DNA of 60,304 bases, from positions 1 through 60,304 of the forward strand of contig DAOPYA010000011.1 in NCBI GenBank assembly GCA_035352635.1, in the 5' to 3' direction. Numbering within the stretch: position 1 is the stretch's first letter; each line of letters starts with the position of its first letter. Position numbers and translations under genes: made by a program. A model generated the notes under the pieces. It had not been told where the DNA came from. It did no database searches and was given only the letters and a program-made list of their open reading frames with translations. The stretch is from Rifleibacterium sp035352635 (GTDB taxonomy: Bacteria > Muiribacteriota > Ozemobacteria > Ozemobacterales > Ozemobacteraceae). Positions 7,098 to 15,925 of the stretch are shown piece after piece.

Positions 7098-7826
7098 ATG
7101 CACAGCGAATTTCATGCATGGCACAGCGACAACATTGGTCACGAGATGCGAATCAGGGTTTTTGGGCATTACGGCAGGCCACTGCTGGTGTTTCCATGTG
7201 CCGGTGGCACTTTTCATGAATTTGAAGATTTCGGTATGCTCGACGTGGTGCGCGAACACGTTGAACAGGGCCGCCTGAAGATTTTTTGCGTAGACAGTCT
7301 CGATAACGAGTCGATTCTGCGCGGCGACGGGCACATGGGCGACAATGTTTACCGCCATGAAGCCTATGATCGCTACATCGTCAACGAAGTGGCGCCATTC
7401 ATTCGCAATCATTGCCAGAGCAACTGCAAAATCGCCCTGACCGGCAACAGCATGGGGGCCTACCATTCGGTGAATTTTCTGTTGCGGCACCCCGATGTCT
7501 TCGACGCCTGCATCGCCCTCGCCGGCATATACACGCTGAAGCACGTCATCGGCGACTACTATGACCAGAACGTCTATTTTAATACGCCCGTCGATTACCT
7601 GCCCGGGCTGAACGAACCCTGGGTTCTCGATCAGCTGCGCCAGGCAAAAATTATCGTCTGCACCGGCCAAGGCCCCTGGGAATACCCCGAAGACACCTTT
7701 CGCCTGAAGCAGATTCTTGCAGATAAGGGTATTCCGGCATGGGTAGACATCTGGGGTCATGATGTAAACCACGACTGGCCATGGTGGAAAAAAATGCTGC
7801 CCTACTTTCTGCCCCACATTCTTTGA
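7098..7826 (+). CDS. Putative alpha/beta-hydrolase esterase (esterase D type)
   Basis: A 242-residue cytoplasmic protein. The nucleophile elbow is GNSMGAY (Ser around residue 118). The acid/base end is GHDVNHDWPWW near the C-terminus, with a likely catalytic His. The N-terminal part MRIRVFGHYGRPLLVFPCAGGTF forms the first core strand and oxyanion loop. This arrangement matches the PF00756-like esterase group. The substrate is unknown; carboxyl-ester or S-formylglutathione-like esters are possible. Start ATG 7098 has AGGAG at 7087-7091; an in-frame start at 7071 lies between the -10 box and the ribosome site and is rejected. A 15-bp tandem repeat begins at its stop codon. Confidence 0.82.
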   Translation: MHSEFHAWHSDNIGHEMRIRVFGHYGRPLLVFPCAGGTFHEFEDFGMLDVVREHVEQGRLKIFCVDSLDNESILRGDGHMGDNVYRHEAYDRYIVNEVAPFIRNHCQSNCKIALTGNSMGAYHSVNFLLRHPDVFDACIALAGIYTLKHVIGDYYDQNVYFNTPVDYLPGLNEPWVLDQLRQAKIIVCTGQGPWEYPEDTFRLKQILADKGIPAWVDIWGHDVNHDWPWWKKMLPYFLPHIL

Positions 7827-7911
7827 GTTTTATCGCTTTGAGTTTTATCGCTTTGAGTCTTACCGCTCTAAGTCTTGTCGATCTGAGTCTTATTGATCTG
7901 AGTTTGTTCGA
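7822..7911 (+). repeat. 15-bp tandem repeat, six copies
   Basis: Six copies of a 15-base unit (consensus TTTGAGTCTTATCGC) start at 7822, 7837, 7852, 7867, 7882 and 7897. The first two are identical and later ones diverge stepwise. The array begins on the last codons of the esterase gene. Weaker copies may continue to about 7980. There are no spacers, so it is not CRISPR. Confidence 0.9.
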
Positions 7912-8041
7912 CCAGGCCTTTTGATCGGGCATTTATCGCTCTTAAGTTCGTTCGTTTTGACCTTTTTCGATCCGGGTTTTATGTGTTCTGGCTCCTGGCG
8001 CTGATTATGGCGCTATTCTTCAAGCAGATGGGTTAAACAAC

Positions 8042-8875
8042 TTGCCGAATATCAGCAAAAGCAGCAAGGTTCTCAGACAGCCTGACTACAGTTCTTATGC
8101 CAGGTTTTATGACTATTTCGAGCTGGCCGGCCAGAAAGAATCAAAAGAGCTGAACGTTTTTCTCGCCGAACTTTTTAAAATTAATGATGTAAAAAGCATC
8201 ATTGATTTTGCCTGCGGCACCGGTGCCCAGAGTATCGGGCTGGCCAGAGCCGGCTTTGTGGTCACCGCCTGCGACCTGAATCGCGAAATGCTTGAACAGG
8301 CAAAAATCAAGGCCCAAAAGGCTGAAAAATCTGGAAAATCTGGCAAAGCCGGCAAAACCGGTAAGCTCCACTTGACCTTCAAGGCGGCCGACATGCGTGA
8401 GGCTGATTATGGGCAATTTGATGCGGGCATCTGCATTTTCAATGCCATTGGGCATCTGACCCGCGAAGACTGCCGGAAGTTTTTCGCGAACGCTTTTAGT
8501 CAGCTCAACCCGGGCGGGCTGCTGGTAGTCGATATTTTAAATTTCCCTGCCATGGCCGGCGGGGTGTTCAAAGAATACAAATACATGAGCCGCGAGTCAA
8601 TCGTCGATGGCATGCTGGTTCACCATGTCAGAAACTGCACACTCAGCCGGGTCAGACGGCAAATTCGTGTCAGATCGGTAACCCGCTGGCAGGACGGCTT
8701 CAGTGACCCCGGCGAAATCAGTGAAGACTGGCAGATGCAGATCTACGATGCTGATGAACTGCAGAGCATGCTGCTCGATGCAGGGTTTTCAGAAATACAG
8801 CTGTTCGGCCCGACCGGCAATGAGTTCTCGCACGATACATCCGACAGTATTCTGGCCATCAGCCAGAAAAAATGA
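8042..8875 (+). CDS. SAM-dependent class I methyltransferase
   Basis: A 277-residue protein. Motif I is SIIDFACGTGAQSIGLARAG (about 53-72), followed by the acidic end of strand 2 (VTACDLNREMLEQA), then ADMREADYGQFDAGICIFNAIGHL and NPGGLLVVDILN for later motifs. These match the class I Rossmann methyltransferase fold; the acceptor cannot be read from sequence. Between motifs I and II is an inserted Lys/Gly run (KSGKSGKAGKTGK, about 99-111) coded by near-tandem 9-base units, probably a flexible loop. The start is a TTG at 8042; no in-frame ATG lies before motif I, and the Shine-Dalgarno is weak (GGGTT). Confidence 0.82.
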   Translation: MPNISKSSKVLRQPDYSSYARFYDYFELAGQKESKELNVFLAELFKINDVKSIIDFACGTGAQSIGLARAGFVVTACDLNREMLEQAKIKAQKAEKSGKSGKAGKTGKLHLTFKAADMREADYGQFDAGICIFNAIGHLTREDCRKFFANAFSQLNPGGLLVVDILNFPAMAGGVFKEYKYMSRESIVDGMLVHHVRNCTLSRVRRQIRVRSVTRWQDGFSDPGEISEDWQMQIYDADELQSMLLDAGFSEIQLFGPTGNEFSHDTSDSILAISQKK

Positions 8876-8886
8876 AAGGAAAAATT

Positions 8887-9165
8887 ATGAGCAAAGCACG
8901 CGCACGCCACATTCTCGTCGAAAGCAAAAAGGAATGCCTCGAACTGCTTGAAAGAATCAACAAGGGTGAAGATTTCGGTCAGGTAGCCGGCAAGCATTCA
9001 AAATGCCCGTCAGGCAAAAAGGGCGGCGATCTCGGTGAGTTTTCGCCGGGCATGATGGTTAAGGAATTTGACAAAGTAGTTTTTTCGGGTAAGATAGGCG
9101 AAGTGTATGGGCCGGTTCAGACACAGTTTGGCTACCACCTCATAGAAATTATCAGCCGCGATTAA
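8887..9165 (+). CDS. ppiC: PpiC-type peptidyl-prolyl cis/trans isomerase (parvulin)
   Basis: A 92-residue single-domain parvulin with no signal peptide, the same length as cytoplasmic PpiC. Sequence hallmarks are ARHILVESKKE at the N-terminus, GEDFGQVAGKHSKCPSGKKGGDLGEFSPGMMV in the middle and GPVQTQFGYHLIEII at the end. Active-site His10 and the C-terminal His of GYH are present. It catalyses proline isomerisation in proteins. Start ATG 8887 with AAGGA upstream; an ATG at 8872 overlaps the methyltransferase stop and is less likely. It lies 11 bases after the methyltransferase gene, probably co-transcribed with it and the metallo-hydrolase. Confidence 0.96.
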   Translation: MSKARARHILVESKKECLELLERINKGEDFGQVAGKHSKCPSGKKGGDLGEFSPGMMVKEFDKVVFSGKIGEVYGPVQTQFGYHLIEIISRD

Positions 9166-9192
9166 CCGGAAACTTACTGTTAGAGGGACCGC

Positions 9193-10038
9193 ATGAAAAT
9201 AACTGTATGGGGCTGCCGTGGCACATTGCCAACTCCAGGAGCACACACCCTGAAATACGGTGGCAACACCACCTGCCTTGAAATTCGCAACCGCGATGGC
9301 TACCCGACTATTGTCGATGCCGGGTCGGGCCTGCGTTACCTTGGCAAGAAGCTGCTTCAGGAAAAAGGCTGCGACGAGATGTGCCTGATGCTGACGCACT
9401 CCCACTGGGATCACCTCATGGGTTTCCCCTTTTTCACGCCCGCCTATTTCAGCCGTTTCAAAATCAACGTCTGCGGTATTCAATCGGCACGCAATTACAT
9501 GTGCCAGTCGCTGGCACGCCAGCTAGAGGCGCCGTATTTCCCGGTTGATTTTGAGCAGCTGAAAGCCAGCTTCAACTTTGGCTGCAGCGGCCCTGGTTGC
9601 GCATCATGCCGACGCATGCGTATTGATTCAGTGCCGTTGAGCCACCCCAATGGCGGCTTCGGGTTCAAGTTTCATGAAAACGGGCGCACCTTCGTGCTGC
9701 TCACCGACAATGAGCTTGGCTACCAGCACCCGGGCGGCCTGCTTCCATACGAGTATGTTGATTTTTGTAAGGGGGTCGATGTGCTGTTTCACGACGCGCA
9801 GTACACCGATGCCGACTACGAAAAAACGAGAACATGGGGGCATTCAACCTTCGCCCAGGCCTTAAAACTGGCCATGGATGCGAAAGTAAAGCGCCTGGGC
9901 ATTTTTCATCACGACCCCGACCGCACTGATGCCGACCTCGACCGGTTGGTCAACGAACTGCAACAGCAGGCCAGCAATGCCGGCAGCAGCCTTGAAGTTT
10001 TTGCCGTAGCCGAGGGCATGCAGATAGAACTGGAGTAA
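9193..10038 (+). CDS. MBL-fold metallo-hydrolase
   Basis: A 281-residue protein with the metallo-beta-lactamase signature THSHWDH (HxHxDH, about residues 75-81), the preceding TIVDAGSGLRYLG strand, a second His in PLSHPNGGFGFKF, Asp in LTDNELGY and the final GIFHHDPDRTD. It resembles the group of phosphodiesterase-like hydrolases found near signalling genes (WGCRGTLPTPG start). The substrate is unknown; cyclic-nucleotide or RNA-like phosphodiesters are possible. A cysteine-rich loop (CSGPGCASCRRM, about 134-145) may bind an extra metal and is not a fixed family feature. It starts 28 bases after ppiC with a GAGGG-type ribosome site. Confidence 0.88.
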   Translation: MKITVWGCRGTLPTPGAHTLKYGGNTTCLEIRNRDGYPTIVDAGSGLRYLGKKLLQEKGCDEMCLMLTHSHWDHLMGFPFFTPAYFSRFKINVCGIQSARNYMCQSLARQLEAPYFPVDFEQLKASFNFGCSGPGCASCRRMRIDSVPLSHPNGGFGFKFHENGRTFVLLTDNELGYQHPGGLLPYEYVDFCKGVDVLFHDAQYTDADYEKTRTWGHSTFAQALKLAMDAKVKRLGIFHHDPDRTDADLDRLVNELQQQASNAGSSLEVFAVAEGMQIELE

Positions 10039-10044
10039 CAGAGT

Positions 10045-12162
10045 ATGCACGTGAAGCCCGGAACCCCCTACCCGCTCGGCGCAACCTGGGATGGCAAGGG
10101 AGTAAATTTTGCACTTTTCTCTGAGAATGCCGAAGGCGTTGAATTATGTCTGCTCGACGCTGAGCGCAACGAAACTCGCATAGTTTTGCGGCACCGCACT
10201 GCCTTTATCTGGCATATCTATATCGAGGGCCTGCAGCCGGGTCAGCGCTACGCCTACCGCGTGCACGGCCAGTATCAGCCCGAAGCCGGGTTGCGGTTCA
10301 ACCCGCGCACCCTGCTCATGGACCCATACGCCCGGGCGCTCGACGGTATTGAGAACCACGCGGCGGGCTTATTTGCCTATAACGTTTTCAGTGCAAAAAA
10401 AGACCTCGAAATCAGTTCAGAATACGCATCTGGTACCCCGCCGGGCATCGTTATAGATAACAGTTTTGACTGGGGCGGCGACAAGCCGCCGAAGTTGCCG
10501 TTTCACCGCACTATTTTTTACGAAACGCACGTTAAAGGCATCAGCATGCAACACCCGCAGGTGCCGCCGAAATTGCGCGGCACATACGCCGGCCTGGCAT
10601 CTGAACCGATAATTGAGCACCTCAAAGAGCTTGGCATCACGACCATCGAGTTGCTGCCGGTGCATCAGCATATCGACGACCCGTTTCTTTACGAAAAAGG
10701 CCTGAAAAACTACTGGGGTTACAGCACCCTGTCATTTTTTGCGCCAGAGATCCGCTACAGTTCTGACAAAACGCCAGGTGGCGCGGTGCGTGAGTTCAAA
10801 CAGATGGTCAAAAAGCTGCACCAGGCGGGGCTTGAAGTCATTATAGACGTGGTTTATAACCACACATGTGAGGGCAATCACCAGGGCCCGACCATGAGTT
10901 ACAAGGGCATCGACAACCCTAACTACTACCGCCTGGCCCGCGACAACCGTCGACTTTACAAAGATTACACCGGCACCGGCAATACCATCAACGTCGTCAG
11001 CCCGCAGACATTGCAGCTGATCATGGATTCCCTGCGTTATTGGGTGACCGAGATGCACGTAGACGGCTTCAGGTTCGACCTGTGTTCGACTCTGGCCAGA
11101 GAAATGCACTTCTGGAACCAGCTTTCGAGCTTTTTTACCATTATTCACCAGGACCCGGTCATCAGTCAGGTTAAATTGATCGCTGAACCCTGGGATGTCG
11201 GCGAAGGCGGCTACCAGGTCGGCAATTTTCCGGTACTCTGGGCTGAATGGAACGGCAAATACCGTGATGTGATGCGTTCATTCTGGAAAGGCGACGGCGG
11301 TTTCGCGGGCGAAGTTGGTTACCGGTTGACCGGCAGCAGCGACCTGTATGAAAACGATGGCCGGCGGCCCTATATGAGCGTGAATTTTATAACGGCCCAT
11401 GACGGCTTCACTCTGCACGACATGGTTTCTTATAACGACAAGCACAATCTTAACAACCTCGAACACAACCGTGACGGCCACTCAGACAACCGTTCCTGGA
11501 ACCATGGCTATGAAGGCGAGACCCGCGACCCGCAGATCAGAAAACTTCGCAACCAGCAGATGCGTAACATGGCCGCCACTTTGCTTTTTTCGCAGGGTAC
11601 CCCGATGCTCTGCGGTGGCGACGAGATCGGGCGCACCCAGAAAGGCAACAACAACGCCTATTGCCAGGACAACGAAATCAGCTGGTATAACTGGAACCTC
11701 GACGACGAAAGCCGCGTCATGCTCGACTTTACCCGGCGCCTTATAAGAATAAGGCGCGAGCACCCCGCGTTGCACCGCACCAAATTTTTTCAGGGCCGCA
11801 TGATCAGAGGCAGCAATGTGCGTGACATCATCTGGTTCAGGCCAGATGGTGGCGAAATGGATGATGAAGACTGGGCCAGCCCCAATACCCGTGGCCTGAC
11901 CATCTTTCTTTCGGGCACCGGCATTGATGACGTTGACGAGAACGGCATACCCATTCATGATGATAACCTGCTGCTGATGCTGAATGCTTCGGTTCTCAAC
12001 GTTGATTACTTTCTGCCAAAGTTCGAAGCACACTGGGAATTACTCATCGATACCGCCGACCCGAACGCCCAGGAAAGCGCGGTTGCGGGTCACAAAACCA
12101 AAATGAATGCCCGCTCACTGAAGCTCTTCAGATGCGGCCAGAAGGTAGACCCGCGCCCCTGA
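10045..12162 (+). CDS. glgX: Glycogen debranching enzyme GlgX (isoamylase type)
   Basis: A 705-residue GH13 enzyme of usual GlgX length. The N-terminal CBM48 domain starts at GTPYPLGATWDGKGVNFALF. The catalytic barrel follows with region I VVYNHT, region II VDGFRFDLCSTL (nucleophile Asp), region III LIAEPWDVG (acid Glu) and region IV TAHDGFT (stabilising Asp). FSQGTPMLCGGDEIGRTQKGNNNAYCQDN is a GlgX/isoamylase signature. It hydrolyses alpha-1,6 branches of glycogen or limit dextrin. It begins 6 bases after the metallo-hydrolase stop with GGAG upstream, so the genes are likely co-transcribed. No glycogen phosphorylase or synthase lies in the window. Confidence 0.97.
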   Translation: MHVKPGTPYPLGATWDGKGVNFALFSENAEGVELCLLDAERNETRIVLRHRTAFIWHIYIEGLQPGQRYAYRVHGQYQPEAGLRFNPRTLLMDPYARALDGIENHAAGLFAYNVFSAKKDLEISSEYASGTPPGIVIDNSFDWGGDKPPKLPFHRTIFYETHVKGISMQHPQVPPKLRGTYAGLASEPIIEHLKELGITTIELLPVHQHIDDPFLYEKGLKNYWGYSTLSFFAPEIRYSSDKTPGGAVREFKQMVKKLHQAGLEVIIDVVYNHTCEGNHQGPTMSYKGIDNPNYYRLARDNRRLYKDYTGTGNTINVVSPQTLQLIMDSLRYWVTEMHVDGFRFDLCSTLAREMHFWNQLSSFFTIIHQDPVISQVKLIAEPWDVGEGGYQVGNFPVLWAEWNGKYRDVMRSFWKGDGGFAGEVGYRLTGSSDLYENDGRRPYMSVNFITAHDGFTLHDMVSYNDKHNLNNLEHNRDGHSDNRSWNHGYEGETRDPQIRKLRNQQMRNMAATLLFSQGTPMLCGGDEIGRTQKGNNNAYCQDNEISWYNWNLDDESRVMLDFTRRLIRIRREHPALHRTKFFQGRMIRGSNVRDIIWFRPDGGEMDDEDWASPNTRGLTIFLSGTGIDDVDENGIPIHDDNLLLMLNASVLNVDYFLPKFEAHWELLIDTADPNAQESAVAGHKTKMNARSLKLFRCGQKVDPRP

Positions 12163-12212
12163 TCAACAGTTTTCACAAGAGTTGCCGGTTGGTTTAAGGC
12201 TGGCGATGTGGT

Positions 12213-12241
12213 TTGCTCTGCCCGGGGTTTTGCGCTACAAT
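12213..12241 (+). promoter_or_regulatory. Promoter of the exported phospholipase D-like gene
   Basis: -35 TTGCTC (12213-12218), a 17-base spacer, -10 TACAAT (12236-12241), 50 bases before the start codon. Confidence 0.6.
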
Positions 12242-12291
12242 GTCGGGGATCAAAATCAACAAATGAAAGTTTAACTACTCTGGAGGAATGC

Positions 12292-13896
12292 TTGAAAAAA
12301 TTCATGTTCTCACTGGCTCTGGCATCGGGTATCTTCTGCAGCGCTGCTGCCTTTGCCGGCAACGAAGGAATCGATATCTATTACGGGCCAAAGGGCGGCT
12401 TCAGCAAAGTTAATAACTCGCGGGTGTTGCGGTTCAGCGATGCGAGCACCAGGCCGGCGACGCTTGCCAATGCGCTGGTTCATTACGTTGACCAGCTCGA
12501 ACGCGGCAGCAGTGCCAAGATTTGCATGTATTCAATGAGTGATTATGCCAGCCTCGATGCCCTGATCGCCGCCGCGGCCGAGAAAGAAATCAAGTTTCAG
12601 CTCTTGCTCGACGGGGTTTCGACCTGGGCGCAGGCCAGTCGCGACCGCATTGTTAAAATGGTCAAAGAAGCAGGCGAAAAGGCAAAAGCCGAGGGGCGCC
12701 CATTTGATTTTAAAATTGCGGCCGTATCTACGGCGGCGATGAAGCGCAACGGCCGCGAATCGAAGCTTGAAGATGGCACGCTGATTTACGGAACGATGCA
12801 CGAAAAATTCGGCATTTTTTATCGCCCTGGCAACCCGGTTCCGCACAGCTGTTTTAATGGCAGTGCCAACATTTCACCAACTTCTGATCAGATTTACGCT
12901 GAGAATCGGGTGTTCTTCACTGAGCAACCAGTGGTTGCACGCCAGTTTGCCGAAGAATTTGCCCGCCTCTGGAACGAATATTCAGAGATGCTCTACGGTG
13001 AATGGCTGCCCGAAAAATACATCGAAACCAGCCATGTGCCTGGGTATGTCAAGATCGTCTTTAATTCAGAACCAGCCAATGAACTTGAGTTGACCCGCAT
13101 TGACAATGAATTGATCAACATGATTCGTCGGGTCGATGCATCGGGCAGCCTTGATCTGGCAATGTTCAGCCTCACCCGCATCGAACTGGCAGAAGCCATA
13201 CTCAGAGCTGCTGAGCGCAACCCCGATGCAAAATTCAGGTTGATGCTTGACCACGCGCAGCTCGACGATGCCGACCCGGTCGAAAGCAAGCTCGGGCCAT
13301 GGCTTGAAACCAAGGCCGCTGAACTCGGTCTTAAAAACATTCAGGTGCGCTACCGCTTCAGAATAAATGCCTACGGCTACAGCACTGACGATAAAAAAGC
13401 GATGCTGTTAAGCTATTTAAGCCTGTTTCTGCACCACAAGAACGTCACGGTCAATGGGCGCGAAATGGTGATCGGCAGCTACAACTGGTCGAACTCAGCT
13501 GAGTATCTGAACTTTGAAAACGTCATGTTATTCAACGGTCATTATAATCATCACCAGAAGGTCATCGACAGCTTCAAGGCCGAATTCGACGTGCTCTGGA
13601 ACTCACGCATGCCGGCCGGCCCGGTCAATGAAACACGCAAAGGCGTGCCGCAGACCGTAACTCTCGCCGAGGGCAAAGCACTGCATAAACGTCTGCTGAA
13701 AACCCTTGAAAAAGAAGACAATTACAAGGTTCTCGGCACCATGGATCGCGAGGCCCACAAAACTCTGGCACAGATCAAAGAAGCGACCAGCCTCACTGAA
13801 AAGCGCGTCAACCTGGCTCTCAAGGCTCTCAGCAAAGACGGCTTCATCATCAGACTGGTAAAAGATGGTGTTGATGGCTATTCTCAGGCTGACTGA
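12292..13896 (+). CDS. Exported phospholipase D-like protein with C-terminal winged-helix-like domain
   Basis: A 534-residue protein. Signal peptide at residues 1-20 (MKKFMFSLALASGIFCSAAA, cleavage near AFAG). Two PLD half-sites follow: HEKFGIFY with NGSANIS (about 175-200) and HHKNVTVN with GSYNWSNSAEYLNFEN (about 385-415). In both, the Asp of HxKx4D is replaced (Tyr and Asn), so activity is uncertain. The last 65 residues (EDNYKVLGTMDREAHKTLAQIKEA...ALSKDGFIIRLVKDGVDGY) look like a winged helix, unexpected on an exported protein. Start TTG 12292 with GGAGG five bases upstream. A PLD paralogue with intact motifs is at 21984. Confidence 0.83.
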   Translation: MKKFMFSLALASGIFCSAAAFAGNEGIDIYYGPKGGFSKVNNSRVLRFSDASTRPATLANALVHYVDQLERGSSAKICMYSMSDYASLDALIAAAAEKEIKFQLLLDGVSTWAQASRDRIVKMVKEAGEKAKAEGRPFDFKIAAVSTAAMKRNGRESKLEDGTLIYGTMHEKFGIFYRPGNPVPHSCFNGSANISPTSDQIYAENRVFFTEQPVVARQFAEEFARLWNEYSEMLYGEWLPEKYIETSHVPGYVKIVFNSEPANELELTRIDNELINMIRRVDASGSLDLAMFSLTRIELAEAILRAAERNPDAKFRLMLDHAQLDDADPVESKLGPWLETKAAELGLKNIQVRYRFRINAYGYSTDDKKAMLLSYLSLFLHHKNVTVNGREMVIGSYNWSNSAEYLNFENVMLFNGHYNHHQKVIDSFKAEFDVLWNSRMPAGPVNETRKGVPQTVTLAEGKALHKRLLKTLEKEDNYKVLGTMDREAHKTLAQIKEATSLTEKRVNLALKALSKDGFIIRLVKDGVDGYSQAD

Positions 13897-13914
13897 CAAA
13901 CTCTGATACGACCA

Positions 13915-13951
13915 GGCAACTGCCATAAGCCGCTCAGGCGTGGCAGTTGCC
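13915..13951. repeat. Intergenic inverted repeat
   Basis: Perfect 11-base arms GGCAACTGCCA (13915-13925) and TGGCAGTTGCC (13941-13951) with a 15-base loop, between the phospholipase D-like gene and the transketolase gene. No T-tract follows, so termination is doubtful. Confidence 0.6.
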
Positions 13952-13996
13952 GGCCATAAAGCCCATCTTACAGAAAGCAGAACAACAGGAGACAAA

Positions 13997-15907
13997 ATGC
14001 AGCCATTCATAATCGACAGCGCCATAACCAGTGCAATGCCGGCCGACACCGATGCCGACCTGACCAGACTTGGGGCGGCATATCGCATAAACTGTCTTGC
14101 CGGGCTGACAAGCGCCAGGCATGGCTGGCTCGGAGCCTGTTTTTCGAGTATTGATCTGCTCACCTGCATTTATCATCGTTACATCACAACGCCGCTCAAA
14201 CACATCAATGAGCGGGGCAGTGTCCATCTTTCGAAGGGGCACGCAGCGATGGCGCAATACGCGGTTCTGGCTGGCATGGGCTGTTTTCCGGTGGCACGAC
14301 TGGCCACTTATAAACAGTTGCATGGCCTGCCGGCACATTGCGACCGTTCGGTGCCCGGTGTTGATTCAGACAGCGGGTCTCTCGGGCAGGGTCTGTCGAA
14401 AGGCATCGGTATCGCGGTCAGTCATGCGGCAGCCGGGCGGCGTTTGCCGGTTTTTGTGCTGATTGGCGATGGTGAACTTCAGGAAGGTCAGCTTTTTGAA
14501 GCCTTTCTGACCATGAAGAAGCTGAACCCCGGTATGCTGGTGCCGATTATCGACCGCAACCGCCTGCAATCTGACAGCCAGACGGCAGACATCAAGGATG
14601 CCAACGACTGGGCCGGCGTATTCAGGGGCATAGGCCTACAGGTTCTCGAGATCGACGGGCATGCGCCTGGTGAAATCTGTAACGCCATTGACAGGGTTCT
14701 GGCAGCAGACCAGCCTTCGGTGATCATTGCCGCGACCACCAAGGGCGGTGGCGCGAGTTTGACCGCCATGCCCCACGATACGCCGAGACGGGCCGGCAAA
14801 TGGCACGGGCAGATTCCTGATCAGCGTGAATACATGCAGTTGCTCGCTGAACTTGGCGCGGCAACCCGCAACCCGGCAATAACCGCTGCCCTTGAAAATT
14901 ATCGGGGCAACACTCTCAAAGAAGAACCGCCCGCAGTGCACTCTGGCAAGGCGCTATCAACCGGCGAGGCCTTTACCGGGGCGCTTCTTGAACTGGCGGG
15001 TGCCAACCCTGATGTATTTGTGCTTGATGCCGACCTTGAAAAATCATGCAAACTTGGCGAAGTAGCGCGGCAGTTTGCCGGCCGTTTCCTTGAAATCGGT
15101 ATCAGCGAGCAGGATATGTGTTCGATTGCTGCCGGGCTGGGCCTGAGCGGGCGCATTGCGGTGGTTAACACTTATGCATCGTTTTATAAGCGCAGTCTTG
15201 ACCAGATATTCGCCTGCATGACCGAAAAGGTGCCGGTGATCTTTGCGGCCCATTATTCGGGTGCTGATTATTACACTGACGGCAAGAGCCATCAGGCGAT
15301 CAACGATCTAGGCCTGATGCAGGCCCTGGGTGATCTCGACATTTTTGAACCGGTCGATGCCGCCAGTTGCAGCGCCATGCTGGCCCAGACCCTTAAGCGC
15401 ATGCAAAGTGAGATCAAAGCCGGCCAGGGCAGCCGACCGGCCTATTTCAGACTGCACCGCACCCCTGGCCCTGAGTTTGGGGCGTTGCCCTATTTTATCG
15501 GGAACCCTGGCATTTACCGGGCAAAAATCAATTCTGAGCAGCGAAACGTGCTGTTCACTTCTGGCCCGCACATGCTGGCCGTGGCCATGCAGGCGTCTGA
15601 AGAGCTTGGCAGGAGTGGCATCTGCCTCGATGTTGCAGCAATCGGGCAGTTTGCCGATCACGAAAAATTTCTCAAGACTCTGGTCGAAAAAGGGCACCGG
15701 CTGTTTTCACTCGAAGACCATCGTCGCGAGAGCGGTGTCGGCAGCTTTGTCGCTTCGCTTGGGTTTCGCAACCCGGTTCGCATCGGGGCGCGACATTATT
15801 GTCAGTCAATGATGCAGCTTGACGAAATGCTGCAAGAGCATTGCATTACTGTCTCCGAAGTATGTAAAGTAGTTCGCAAGGTTCTCGGCTGCAATCACGA
15901 AAAATAG
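13997..15907 (+). CDS. Transketolase
   Basis: A 636-residue single-chain transketolase with both halves. The N-terminal thiamine-diphosphate half has HLSKGHAAMAQYAVL, SGSLGQGLSKGIGIAVS and the GDGELQEGQ...N metal/ThDP motif (about 155-190). The C-terminal pyrimidine-binding half has the catalytic Glu in EIGISEQDMCSIAAGLGLSG and the NTYASFYKRSLDQI segment. It moves two-carbon ketol units in the pentose phosphate pathway. Start ATG 13997 with AGGAG at 13987-13991; the longer frame from 13940 runs through the intergenic hairpin. The sequence is divergent from classical Tkt (shorter, no long N-terminal arm) and could act on related sugars. Confidence 0.9.
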   Translation: MQPFIIDSAITSAMPADTDADLTRLGAAYRINCLAGLTSARHGWLGACFSSIDLLTCIYHRYITTPLKHINERGSVHLSKGHAAMAQYAVLAGMGCFPVARLATYKQLHGLPAHCDRSVPGVDSDSGSLGQGLSKGIGIAVSHAAAGRRLPVFVLIGDGELQEGQLFEAFLTMKKLNPGMLVPIIDRNRLQSDSQTADIKDANDWAGVFRGIGLQVLEIDGHAPGEICNAIDRVLAADQPSVIIAATTKGGGASLTAMPHDTPRRAGKWHGQIPDQREYMQLLAELGAATRNPAITAALENYRGNTLKEEPPAVHSGKALSTGEAFTGALLELAGANPDVFVLDADLEKSCKLGEVARQFAGRFLEIGISEQDMCSIAAGLGLSGRIAVVNTYASFYKRSLDQIFACMTEKVPVIFAAHYSGADYYTDGKSHQAINDLGLMQALGDLDIFEPVDAASCSAMLAQTLKRMQSEIKAGQGSRPAYFRLHRTPGPEFGALPYFIGNPGIYRAKINSEQRNVLFTSGPHMLAVAMQASEELGRSGICLDVAAIGQFADHEKFLKTLVEKGHRLFSLEDHRRESGVGSFVASLGFRNPVRIGARHYCQSMMQLDEMLQEHCITVSEVCKVVRKVLGCNHEK

Positions 15908-15925
15908 TTGTCAAGGAGTTCCGGC

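Noticed and set aside
7083..7817. Long minus-strand frame (244 codons) antisense to the esterase
   Set aside because: The plus strand has a ribosome site, promoter and family motifs; the antisense frame is a composition shadow.
7822..7911. Tandem repeat considered as a second CRISPR array
   Set aside because: Units are contiguous with no unique spacers.
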